In this document: one piece after another, positions 43,500-51,455 of the stretch | How the letters are laid out: each line of letters begins with the position of its first letter | Position numbering within the stretch: the first letter of the stretch is position 1 | NCBI RefSeq assembly: GCF_014297465.1 | Contig: NZ_JACORT010000016.1 | Span: forward strand, 36,642 to 100,641 | Source of the DNA: Ramlibacter cellulosilyticus | GTDB lineage: Bacteria > Pseudomonadota > Gammaproteobacteria > Burkholderiales > Burkholderiaceae_C | DNA: 64,000 nucleotides | Reading direction: 5' to 3' | Made by a program: the position numbers and the translations under genes | Notes under the pieces: generated by a model | Seen by the model: only the letters and a program-made list of their open reading frames with translations | Told to the model about the DNA's origin: nothing | Databases searched by the model: none

Positions 43500-43786
43500 G
43501 CGCCGCCACCGGGACCGGCATCACCGCGGAGGCATTGCGCGCGCGGCTGCAGGAGCGGCTCGCGCCCACGCGCCTCGAAGTCCTGGACGAAAGCGCGGCC
43601 CACCTCGGGCATGCGGGCCAGGACGGCACCGGCGCCGGCACGCATTTCCGCGTGCGCATCGCATCTCCGGCGTTCGCCGGCCGCCCGCGGGTGGCCTGCC
43701 ATCGCCTTGTGTATGATGCCCTGCGCGACTATATCGACCGCGACCACGGCGTCCACGCGCTGGCGATCGAGAGCGCCGAAACCTGA
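43496..43786 (+). CDS. BolA-family protein
   Basis: 96 residues from the GTG that overlaps the yciB stop (GTGA). GTHFRVRIASPAFAGRPRVACHRLVYDAL is the class II KH-like BolA fold with its conserved His region. BolA proteins bind monothiol glutaredoxins and Fe-S clusters and can act on transcription in stationary phase. The place after yciB and before the PPIase is common in betaproteobacteria. Confidence 0.93.
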   Translation: MSAATGTGITAEALRARLQERLAPTRLEVLDESAAHLGHAGQDGTGAGTHFRVRIASPAFAGRPRVACHRLVYDALRDYIDRDHGVHALAIESAET

Positions 43787-43814
43787 CCCAGATTCCGTTC
43801 CCAAGGGAAATCCC

Positions 43815-44594
43815 ATGAAGAAAGTCCTCCTGACCGCGCTTGCCGCGGCCTTCGTCGGCATCGCCATGCCCGCCGCCGCGCAGAACGTCGCCATCGTCAA
43901 CGGCAAGCCGGTGCCCAAGGCGCGCGTCGACATGCTGGCCGCGCAGCTCGCGAAGGCCGGCCGCCCCGTCGGCAAGGAGATGGAAGGCCAGCTGAAGGAC
44001 GAGGTCATCGCCCGCGAGATCTTCCTGCAGGAAGCGTCCAAGCGCGGCCTCGACGCCACCGACGACTACAAGGCGCAGATGGAGCTGGCCCGCCAGACCA
44101 TCCTGATCCGCGAGCTCTTCGCCGACTACCAGAAGAACAACCCGGTCACCGACGCCGAGATCAAGGCCGAATACGACAAGTTCGTCGCGGCCAACGGCGG
44201 CAAGGAATACAAGGCGCGCCACATCCTGGTGGAGAAGGAAGAGGACGCGAAGAAGCTCATCGCCGACCTGAAGAAGGGCGCGAAGTTCGAGGACCTCGCC
44301 AAGAAGCAGTCCAAGGACCCGGGGTCCGGCGCCAACGGCGGCGACCTGGACTGGGCGACCGCGGCCAGCTACGTGCCGGAGTTCGCCGAGGCCATGATCA
44401 AGCTGAAGAAGGGCGAGACCACCGCCGCCCCGGTGAAGTCCCAGTTCGGCTGGCACGTGATCCGCGTCGACGACATCCGCGAAGCGCAGCTGCCCAAGCT
44501 CGAGGAAGTGCGCCCGCAGATCGCGCAGCAGCTGCAGCAGCAGAAGCTGGCGCAGTTCCAGGAAGGGCTGCGGAAGAACGCGAAGATCGAGTGA
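43815..44594 (+). CDS. Periplasmic parvulin-type peptidyl-prolyl isomerase
   Basis: 259 residues. A signal peptide (1-22, cut after AAA) is followed by a SurA-like N-terminal helical region, then a parvulin domain at about 133-225: YKARHILVEKEEDAKKLI, FEDLAKKQSKDPGSGANGGDLDW and FGWHVIRVDD. It helps fold exported proteins. A Gln-rich C-terminal helix follows. It ends the selO operon and is followed by a bidirectional hairpin. Confidence 0.94.
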   Translation: MKKVLLTALAAAFVGIAMPAAAQNVAIVNGKPVPKARVDMLAAQLAKAGRPVGKEMEGQLKDEVIAREIFLQEASKRGLDATDDYKAQMELARQTILIRELFADYQKNNPVTDAEIKAEYDKFVAANGGKEYKARHILVEKEEDAKKLIADLKKGAKFEDLAKKQSKDPGSGANGGDLDWATAASYVPEFAEAMIKLKKGETTAAPVKSQFGWHVIRVDDIREAQLPKLEEVRPQIAQQLQQQKLAQFQEGLRKNAKIE

Positions 44595-44616
44595 TCCTGC
44601 CGATCTTCCATTGAAA

Positions 44617-44636
44617 AGCGGCCCACATGGGCCGCT
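44617..44636. terminator. Bidirectional terminator hairpin
   Basis: Perfect eight-base stem AGCGGCCC/GGGCCGCT with an ACAT loop, 22 bases after the PPIase stop. On the minus strand it is followed by TTTTC, which favours termination of the hemerythrin transcript; on the plus strand by TCGCGTTTG, which is weaker. Confidence 0.7.
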
Positions 44637-44644
44637 TCGCGTTT

Positions 44645-44675
44645 GTAGGCTGGGTTGCGCGAAGCGCACCCCAGC
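44645..44675. repeat. Single copy of palindromic repeat family A
   Basis: GTAGGCTGGGTTGCGCGAAG then CGCACCCCAGC differs from the inverted copy at 9634 in one base. It lies between the convergent ends of the PPIase and hemerythrin genes. Confidence 0.85.
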
Positions 44676-44679
44676 AAGC

Positions 44680-45156
44680 TCAGGCCGGCTGCCCCATCAA
44701 CTCCTCCTGCCGCGCCTTCAGCCTCTCCCCCAGCGCCACCAGGTCCACGCTGCTCGCGCGGGCCTTGGTGAAGAGGTCCTCGCGCTCCTCCTTCACGTGG
44801 TGCTCGATGACGCGGGCCAGCTCGCTCACGAGGTCGTCCATCGTGGGGTCCGCCGCCTGCAGGCCCTGGATGCGCGCGATGAGGTCCTTGGCCTGCTGGT
44901 GTTCCGCCACGGCTTCGTCCAGCAGGTCGTCGGCCCCGATCGCGCCGCGCAGCGCCGGATAGAAGATCTCCTCCTCGATCTGCGCGTGCACGGTCAGCTC
45001 CTGGCAGATGCGCTGCGCGAGCACCGGCCGGTCGCCCTGCTCCTTCGGCGCGGCCATCGCCTGGCGCGCGTACTCGACGAACAGGTGCTTCACGGCGATG
45101 TGGTCGGCGTCCAGCAGTTCGCAGGCGTCCTTCATGGCAAGTTCGGTCATGGTCAT
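44680..45156 (-). CDS. Hemerythrin-domain protein
   Basis: 158 residues; MTMTE start, with a second ATG two codons on. The di-iron ligands are placed as expected in a four-helix bundle: His in LDADHIAVKHLF, HAQIEEEIFYPAL, EHQQAKDLI and IEHHVKEEREDLF. Such proteins bind O2 or sense and detoxify oxygen or NO species. It starts 13 bases after the catalase stop, so the two form an oxidative-stress operon. Confidence 0.93.
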   Translation of the reverse strand: MTMTELAMKDACELLDADHIAVKHLFVEYARQAMAAPKEQGDRPVLAQRICQELTVHAQIEEEIFYPALRGAIGADDLLDEAVAEHQQAKDLIARIQGLQAADPTMDDLVSELARVIEHHVKEEREDLFTKARASSVDLVALGERLKARQEELMGQPA

Positions 45157-45169
45157 TCCTTCCCTGGGT

Positions 45170-47599
45170 TCAGACGAGCGGCGGGTCCATTTCCCGGCCG
45201 AAGTGGCGGTGCTTGGCGAGGGCCTGCACGAAGGCTTCCAGGCCCGCTTCCGCCGCGTCGCCGTCGACGACGATGAGGCCGGTGCCGCCCTGCGCCAGGC
45301 TCTTGTCCATGGCGATGGGGATGCCCGCCTGCGTGAGCAGCTTGCGCGAGGCGCCCATGGCCAGGATGGTCTTGCAGTGGCGGAACTGGTCCTTGATCCA
45401 TTCCGCCGTGTGGCCGTCCTGCGCGAGCGCGGCCACCGCTTCGTCGCCGTCCGGCAGCACGAGCGCGTCGAACAGGAAGCCCGGCTCGTTCTCCAGCGAG
45501 GCGTCGGCCTGCACCACGTCGCCCGACGCGGTCTCGAAGCCGCCGATGCGCGAGCCGACGAACCGGCCCACCACGCCCTGCGCGAGCAGCGCCTCCTGCA
45601 GCCGCAGCAGCGGCCCGGCGACCACGCCGGGCGCCACCAGCATCGCCACCTTGCGTCCCATGAGGGGCGCCTGCCCGGGCCGCGACAGCAGCGACAGCGG
45701 CGGCGACTTCATCACCTCGGGCTGCGGCGGGTTCGGCAGCGCGCGCGGCAGCGGATCGGGCATCGGGTCCATGCCCAGGCCGTCCGCCACCATCTTCGCG
45801 AGCTGCTCGGACGCGTTGCGCAGGCCCGCGACCATGCGTTCGCGGATCGCCGGCACGGTCACCTTGCTCAGCTCGAAGCGGAAGGCATTGGCGATGTGGA
45901 CCTGCTCCACCGGCGTCTGGCTCTCGTAGAACAGCGTCGCCTGCGTGTAGTGGTCGGCGAACTTCTCCGGCTTGGCGCGCACCTTGCCCTGTTCCTCCTT
46001 GGCCTGGATGCGCGCGGGCACGCTCACGAAGCCCTGTGCCGCACCGGCCTGGAAGGGGCAGCCGCCGGCCAGCGAGTTGGGCTCGTAAGCCACGCGGCCC
46101 CGGTGGATGGCCTGCCGGTGCATGCCGTCGCGCTGGTTGTTGTGGACCTGCACGACCGGCGAATTGATCGGGATCTCGTGGAAGTTCGGCCCGCCCAGGC
46201 GGGAGATCTGCGTGTCGACATAGGAGTGGATGCGCCCCGCCAGCAGCGGGTCGTTGCTGAAGTCGATGCCGGGGATCACCTGCGCGGTGCAGAAGGCCAC
46301 CTGCTCGGTCTCGGCGAAGAAGTTGTCGGGATTGCGGTTCAGGACCATGCGGCCGACCGGCAGGATCGGCACCATCTCCTCGGGCACGATCTTGGTCGCA
46401 TCGAGGATGTCGAAGCTGTACCGGTCCGCCTCTTCCTCGGTGAAGACCTGCACGCCCAGCTCGTACTCGGGGTAGTTGCCCGACTCGATGCGCTCCCACA
46501 GGTCGCGGCGGTGGTAGTCCGGGTCGGCGCCGGAGATCTTCACCGCCTCGTCCCACACCAGCGAGTGCGTGCCGGCGAGCGGCGTCCAGTGGAACTTGCA
46601 GAAGCGCGACTCGCCCTGCTCGTTGACCAGCCGGAAGGTGTGCACGCCGAAGCCCTGCATCGTGGCGAAGCTGCGCGGGATGGCGCGGTCGCTCATCACC
46701 CACATCAGCATGTGCGTGGATTCCGGCATCAGCGACACGAAGTCCCAGAAGGTGTCGTGCGCGCTCGCGGCTTCGGGCATGTGGTGGTGCGGCTCGGGCT
46801 TCACCGCGTGCACGAGGTCGGGGAACTTCATCGCGTCCTGGATGAAGAACACGGGGATGTTGTTGCCCACGAGGTCCCAGTTGCCCTCGTCGGTGTAGAA
46901 CTTCACGGCGAAGCCGCGGACGTCGCGCGCCGTGTCCTTCGAGCCGCGCGCGCCCTGCACGGTGGAGAAGCGCACGAACACCGGCGTGCGCTTGCCCTTG
47001 GCCTGGAACGGCGCCGCCTTCGTGTACTGCGTGAGCGGCGCGTAGGCCTCGAAGAAGCCGTGCGCGCCGGAGCCGCGCGCGTGCACGATGCGCTCGGGGA
47101 TGCGCTCGTGGTCGAAGTGCGTGATCTTCTCGCGGAGGATGAAGTCCTCCAGCAGGGCGGGGCCGCGCACGCCGTACTTGAGCGAGTTCTGGTTGTCCGC
47201 CACCAGCACGCCCTGGTTGGTCGTCATGGCGCGGCCGGTGGAGTCGACGCGCACGCGGTCGAGGGTGTCGATCGTGTGGTTCTGGCCGTCGAGGGCTTCG
47301 GTGCCGGTCTTGTCGGAGCTGTTCGCCTCGGACAAGGTGCTGGCGCCAGGCAGGCGCGACGGCGGTTCGACCACCGCACCCGCGATCGGCTGCACGCCGT
47401 TCGCGAAGCCGTGTTCGGCGGCCTTCTGCTCTTGGTTCTGCATCGCCGCGGCCATCGCCTGCGTGTCCGCCATCTTGCGGGCTGCGGCGTCGGCGGGTGC
47501 GCCCCCGGGAAGCTCCGCGGGGCCGCTGTCGGTGTTGCGCGCGGCAGCCTTGGCGGCGGCCTTCTTCGGGGGCGCGGGGGCCTTGGGGGTCTTGGGCAT
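45170..47599 (-). CDS. katE: Large-subunit monofunctional catalase (HPII type) with DJ-1-like C-terminal domain
   Basis: 809 residues. A Lys/Ala/Pro-rich extension (1-40) precedes the catalase core. The distal His173 is in RIVHARGSGAHG, the distal Asn in GNNIPVFFIQDAMKFPDLVHAVKPEP, and the proximal heme-ligand Tyr in RIHSYVDTQISRLGG. The last 150 residues (KVAMLVAPGVVAGPLL onward, ALVLPDGDEAVAAL) form the flavodoxin/DJ-1-like domain found only in large catalases. It breaks down hydrogen peroxide, usually in stationary phase. A palindrome lies about 100 bases upstream. Confidence 0.96.
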   Translation of the reverse strand: MPKTPKAPAPPKKAAAKAAARNTDSGPAELPGGAPADAAARKMADTQAMAAAMQNQEQKAAEHGFANGVQPIAGAVVEPPSRLPGASTLSEANSSDKTGTEALDGQNHTIDTLDRVRVDSTGRAMTTNQGVLVADNQNSLKYGVRGPALLEDFILREKITHFDHERIPERIVHARGSGAHGFFEAYAPLTQYTKAAPFQAKGKRTPVFVRFSTVQGARGSKDTARDVRGFAVKFYTDEGNWDLVGNNIPVFFIQDAMKFPDLVHAVKPEPHHHMPEAASAHDTFWDFVSLMPESTHMLMWVMSDRAIPRSFATMQGFGVHTFRLVNEQGESRFCKFHWTPLAGTHSLVWDEAVKISGADPDYHRRDLWERIESGNYPEYELGVQVFTEEEADRYSFDILDATKIVPEEMVPILPVGRMVLNRNPDNFFAETEQVAFCTAQVIPGIDFSNDPLLAGRIHSYVDTQISRLGGPNFHEIPINSPVVQVHNNQRDGMHRQAIHRGRVAYEPNSLAGGCPFQAGAAQGFVSVPARIQAKEEQGKVRAKPEKFADHYTQATLFYESQTPVEQVHIANAFRFELSKVTVPAIRERMVAGLRNASEQLAKMVADGLGMDPMPDPLPRALPNPPQPEVMKSPPLSLLSRPGQAPLMGRKVAMLVAPGVVAGPLLRLQEALLAQGVVGRFVGSRIGGFETASGDVVQADASLENEPGFLFDALVLPDGDEAVAALAQDGHTAEWIKDQFRHCKTILAMGASRKLLTQAGIPIAMDKSLAQGGTGLIVVDGDAAEAGLEAFVQALAKHRHFGREMDPPLV

Positions 47600-47700
47600 G
47601 GGTGCAAGCGTTCGGAAGCGGCGACATTGCCGTCCGACACCGTAAGGGCCGCCCACGCACTCGCTTGTAGGCGGATGCTGATGGCGCGTGCTATGACGCC

Positions 47701-47715
47701 CTATCGGGCCGATAG
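47701..47715. promoter_or_regulatory. Palindrome CTATCGG-G-CCGATAG upstream of katE
   Basis: Two perfect seven-base arms around a single central base, about 102 bases before the katE start and 25 bases past the end of the DUF1624 gene. Candidate regulator-binding site; no cognate regulator can be named. Confidence 0.4.
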
Positions 47716-47739
47716 CATTCGCCCGATGAGCTTGGCTGC

Positions 47740-48480
47740 TCAGCCGCGGAATGGCTGCACCAGGGCCAGCACGCCGATCAGCAGCGGCTGGTGCAGCATG
47801 TACCAGCTGAGGCTCCAGCGCCCCATCCACGCGAGCGGTGCGAAGGCGCGCGGGATCCGCCCCTGCAGCACTTGCGGTGCCCGGCGCAGCAGCAGCTGGC
47901 CCGCTGCCATCCCCCACCACATCGCGCCCAGCCACGGCAGCAGCGGCACGTAGTCCTGCGTCACCGGCTTCATGGAGACGAAGCCGATCCAGTTGAGCCA
48001 CGGCGTGTTGAGCCAGCCGAGGTTGCCGAAGTGGACGTGCACGGGCAACGCGAAACGCGGCAGCACGATGGCGATCGCGCCGGCGAGCCAGAGCCACTGC
48101 CCCCAGCCGGCCGTGAGCCGCACGATCACCAGCATCACCGCGATGCCGTGCAGCACGCCGAAGTAGATGAAGCTGTCCGGGAACATGAGCGCCGACCCGG
48201 CCGTCACCAGCAGGGCGCAGCCCGCGACCTGCGCCCAGCGCCGCCAGAAGCGCGGCCACCCCTGCCCCTGCGCATGCGCCACGGACTGCCCGAGGCCGGC
48301 GCAGAACAGGAACAGGCTGACGATCGCCGTGCGCTGCGTGGTCCAGAACGGGTCGTAGAGGAAGTTCTGCCGGATCCAGCCGAAGTAGTTCAGGTCGAAG
48401 CAGAAGTGGAACACCGTCATCCAGACGATGGCGGCGCCTCGCAAGGCGTCGATGCGGTCGTAGCGGGGGGTGGCGGGCAC
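47740..48480 (-). CDS. DUF1624 (heparan-alpha-glucosaminide N-acetyltransferase-like) membrane protein
   Basis: 246 residues from a GTG start. RYDRIDALRGAAIVWMTVFHFCFDLNYFG is the DUF1624 start with the conserved His; about seven membrane spans follow, with GVLHGIAVMLVI and SLSWYMLHQPLLIG also conserved. Related proteins acetylate sugars across the membrane. The substrate here is unknown. It lies upstream of katE in the same direction across a 140-base gap and diverges from the solute-binding lipoprotein gene. Confidence 0.88.
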   Translation of the reverse strand: MPATPRYDRIDALRGAAIVWMTVFHFCFDLNYFGWIRQNFLYDPFWTTQRTAIVSLFLFCAGLGQSVAHAQGQGWPRFWRRWAQVAGCALLVTAGSALMFPDSFIYFGVLHGIAVMLVIVRLTAGWGQWLWLAGAIAIVLPRFALPVHVHFGNLGWLNTPWLNWIGFVSMKPVTQDYVPLLPWLGAMWWGMAAGQLLLRRAPQVLQGRIPRAFAPLAWMGRWSLSWYMLHQPLLIGVLALVQPFRG

Positions 48481-48561
48481 GCGCGGAGTTTAGGGCCGCC
48501 ACGGTTGACGCAGGCGGGGCGCTTCGCTCCAATCCCGCGAACGTTGGTCCAAGGAGATGCG

Positions 48562-49362
48562 ATGACGGTCACGCGACGCGGGTTCTGTGCGATGGGGGCC
48601 GCCGGGCTGCTGGCAGGCTGCGGCACGCCGGGGAAGCCTTCGGCCGGTGCGGCACGCGCGGAACTGGGATCCACGGGCAAGCTGCGGGCGGCCATCAACT
48701 TCGGCAATCCGATTCTCGCCGCGCGCGGCGCCGACGGCCCACGCGGCGTCTCGGTCGACCTGGCGCGCGAAGCCGCGCGCAGGCTGGAGCTGCCCATCGA
48801 GCTCGTCCCGTTCACCTCCGCCGGCAACACCGTGGAGGCCATCAAGGCGCGCCAGGTGGACCTGGCCTTCGTCGCCATCGACCCGGTGCGCGCCGCGGAC
48901 ATGGAATACACGGCGCCCTACGTGATCATCGAAGGCGCGTATGCCGTGCGCGAGGCTTCGCCCCTGCGCCGCAACGAGGACGTGGACCGGCCCGGAACGC
49001 GGATCGCCGTCGGCCGCGGCAGCGCCTACGACCTCTACCTCACGCGCGAGATCAAGGCGGCCTCGCTGGTGCGCGTGCCGACCTCGCCGGAGGTCGTCGA
49101 CCGCTTCCTGGAGCAGAACCTGGAGGTCGCGGCGGGCGTGAAGCAGCAGCTGGAAATGGATGCCCGCCGCGTGGGCGGCGTGCGCCTGCTGCCCGGGCGC
49201 TTCATGGTGATCGAGCAGGCGATGGGCGTGCCCAAGGGCCGCACCGCCGCGCAGGCCTGGCTGAGCGCGTACATCGAGGAGATGAAGGCGTCCGGCTTCG
49301 TCGCCCAGGCGCTGCAGCGCCACGGCATCCAGGGCGCGGCCGTGGCGCCGCCACGCGCGTGA
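48562..49362 (+). CDS. Amino-acid-type solute-binding lipoprotein
   Basis: 266 residues. The leader TRRGFCAMGAAGLLAGC combines a twin-Arg start and a lipobox (LAGC, Cys20). LRAAINFGNPILA, GVSVDLAREAARRLELPIELVPF and KARQVDLAFVAIDPVRAADMEYTAPYV are the type-3 extracellular solute-binding fold (SBP_bac_3). No permease or ATPase gene lies next to it, so it is either an orphan receptor or works with a distant transporter. AAGGAG ribosome site before the ATG. Confidence 0.88.
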   Translation: MTVTRRGFCAMGAAGLLAGCGTPGKPSAGAARAELGSTGKLRAAINFGNPILAARGADGPRGVSVDLAREAARRLELPIELVPFTSAGNTVEAIKARQVDLAFVAIDPVRAADMEYTAPYVIIEGAYAVREASPLRRNEDVDRPGTRIAVGRGSAYDLYLTREIKAASLVRVPTSPEVVDRFLEQNLEVAAGVKQQLEMDARRVGGVRLLPGRFMVIEQAMGVPKGRTAAQAWLSAYIEEMKASGFVAQALQRHGIQGAAVAPPRA

Positions 49363-49435
49363 GCGTTGCTCTGCCGTCGGCCTTTCACCCGGCGGCGGCG
49401 CTCCGGAGGGGCGGCCGGTAAAATCCCGCCCTCCC

Positions 49436-51442
49436 ATGTCCCTCCTCTACCACCAGCTCGAGCTGCTCGCGCCGGCCCGCGATGCCGACATCGGCATCGA
49501 GGCGATCAACCACGGCGCCGACGCCGTCTACATCGGCGGGCCCGACTTCGGCGCGCGCGTGTCGGCCAGCAACTCGGTGCAGGACATCGAGCGCCTCGCG
49601 AAGCACGCGCATCGCTTCGGCAGCCGCATCTTCGTCACGCACAACACGATCCTGCGCGACGACGAGCTCGAGGCCGCGCGCCGCATGGCCTGGGACGTCT
49701 ACGACGCCGGTGCCGACGTCCTGATCATCCAGGACATGGGCCTGCTGGAACTCGACCTGCCGCCCATCCAGCTGCACGCGAGCACGCAGACGGACATCCG
49801 CACCGTCGAGAAGGCGAAGTTCCTGCAGGACGTGGGCTTCTCGCAGATGGTGCTGGCGCGCGAGCTCACGCTGGAACAGATCAAGGACATCCACGACGCA
49901 CTCGACCCGCAGCGCTGCAAGGTGGAGTTCTTCATCCACGGCGCGCTGTGCGTGGCCTACTCGGGCCAGTGCTACATCAGCCATGCGCACACGGGCCGCA
50001 GCGCGAACCGGGGCGACTGCTCCCAGGCCTGCCGCCTGCCCTACCACGTGGTGGACAGCCAGGGCCGCTTCGTCGCGCACGACAAGCACGTGCTCTCGAT
50101 GAAGGACAACAACCAGAGCGCCAACCTGGCGGCGCTGGTGGATGCCGGCGTGCGCAGCTTCAAGATCGAGGGCCGCTACAAGGACATGGGCTACGTGAAG
50201 AACATCACGGCCCACTACCGCAAGCTGTTCGACCAGCTGATCGAGGACCGCGAAGGCTCCGAATTCCCGCTGGCGCGCGCGTCCAGCGGCCGCACGACCT
50301 TCACCTTCACGCCCGACCCGGACCAGAACTTCAACCGCGAGTTCACCGACTACTTCGTCAACGGCCGGCAGGACGACATCGCCGCGATGGACTCGCCCAA
50401 GAACCCGGGCCGCCCCATCGGCTGGGTGACGAAGGTCAACGCCGATTCCATCGAGCTGGAGCTCGACGAACCGCAGGCGCTGCTGCACAACGGGGACGGC
50501 CTCTGCTACTACGACCTGCAGAAGGAACTGGTGGGCGTGGCGATCAACCGGGCGGAACCCGCCGCGAAGCTCGGGGCGTGGAGAGTCTGGCCCAAGGACC
50601 CCATCGCCGGCATGCGCGACCTGCGCAAGGGCACGCGCCTGAACCGCAACCGCGACATGGACTGGGTGCGCACGCTGGAGAAGAAGTCCAGCGACCGCCG
50701 CATCGGCCTGTGGGCCACGCTGGCGGAGACGCCTGACGGCTTCGCGCTGCGCCTGACCGACGAGGACGGCTACGTCGGCGCAGCGTCCGCGCCCTTCGCC
50801 AAGGAGGCGGCCCGCGACGGCGACAAGGCGCTCGCCGCCCTGCGCGAGCACCTGGGCCGCTTCGGCAACACCATCTTCACGCCGCTCGACCTGCAGCTGG
50901 AACTGGCGCAGCCCTGGTTCGTGCCGCCCTCCCTGGTCAACGCCTTGCGGCGCGATGCGGTGGCGTCGCTGGAGGCGGCCCGCGCCGCCGGCTACGAGCG
51001 CCCCCAGCGCGGCACACCCGTGGAGCCGCCGGTGCCTTACCCGGAGGACACCCTCACCTACCTCGCCAACGTCTTCAACCAGAAGGCGCACGACTTCTAC
51101 GCGAAGCACGGCGTGCAGGTGATCGGCGCGGCCTACGAGAGCCACGAGGAGGAAGGCGAGGTCAGCCTCATGATCACCAAGCACTGCGTGCGCTGGTCCA
51201 TGAGCCTGTGCCCCAAGCAGGCCAAGGGCGTCGTCGGCGTGAAGGGCACCATCAAGGCGGAGCCGCTGCAGTTGATCAACGGCAGCGAGAAGCTCACCCT
51301 GCGCTTCGACTGCAAGCCCTGCGAGATGCACGTGGTGGGCCGCATGAAGAAATCCGTGCTGAACGAGCAGCGCCGCGAGGCGCAGGCCGTGCCGATGCAG
51401 TTCTACCGCACGCGTCCGCGCAAGCCCGTCCCGCAGGCCTGA
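49436..51442 (+). CDS. rlhA: U32 peptidase-family protein, 23S rRNA hydroxylation factor RlhA-like
   Basis: 668 residues, matching RlhA (YdcP, about 650) rather than the shorter TrhP/YegQ. ELLAPARDADIGIEAINHGADAVYIGGP is the U32 start, and the Cys-rich signature GALCVAYSGQCYISHAHTG then GDCSQACR holds the Fe-S or catalytic Cys residues. C-terminal Cys residues in HCVRWSMSLCPKQ and CKPCEMHV also fit the family. RlhA is needed for hydroxylation of C2501 in 23S rRNA. A TAAAAT box lies 11 bases before the ATG. Confidence 0.92.
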   Translation: MSLLYHQLELLAPARDADIGIEAINHGADAVYIGGPDFGARVSASNSVQDIERLAKHAHRFGSRIFVTHNTILRDDELEAARRMAWDVYDAGADVLIIQDMGLLELDLPPIQLHASTQTDIRTVEKAKFLQDVGFSQMVLARELTLEQIKDIHDALDPQRCKVEFFIHGALCVAYSGQCYISHAHTGRSANRGDCSQACRLPYHVVDSQGRFVAHDKHVLSMKDNNQSANLAALVDAGVRSFKIEGRYKDMGYVKNITAHYRKLFDQLIEDREGSEFPLARASSGRTTFTFTPDPDQNFNREFTDYFVNGRQDDIAAMDSPKNPGRPIGWVTKVNADSIELELDEPQALLHNGDGLCYYDLQKELVGVAINRAEPAAKLGAWRVWPKDPIAGMRDLRKGTRLNRNRDMDWVRTLEKKSSDRRIGLWATLAETPDGFALRLTDEDGYVGAASAPFAKEAARDGDKALAALREHLGRFGNTIFTPLDLQLELAQPWFVPPSLVNALRRDAVASLEAARAAGYERPQRGTPVEPPVPYPEDTLTYLANVFNQKAHDFYAKHGVQVIGAAYESHEEEGEVSLMITKHCVRWSMSLCPKQAKGVVGVKGTIKAEPLQLINGSEKLTLRFDCKPCEMHVVGRMKKSVLNEQRREAQAVPMQFYRTRPRKPVPQA

Positions 51443-51455
51443 GCGACCGCTGCCG

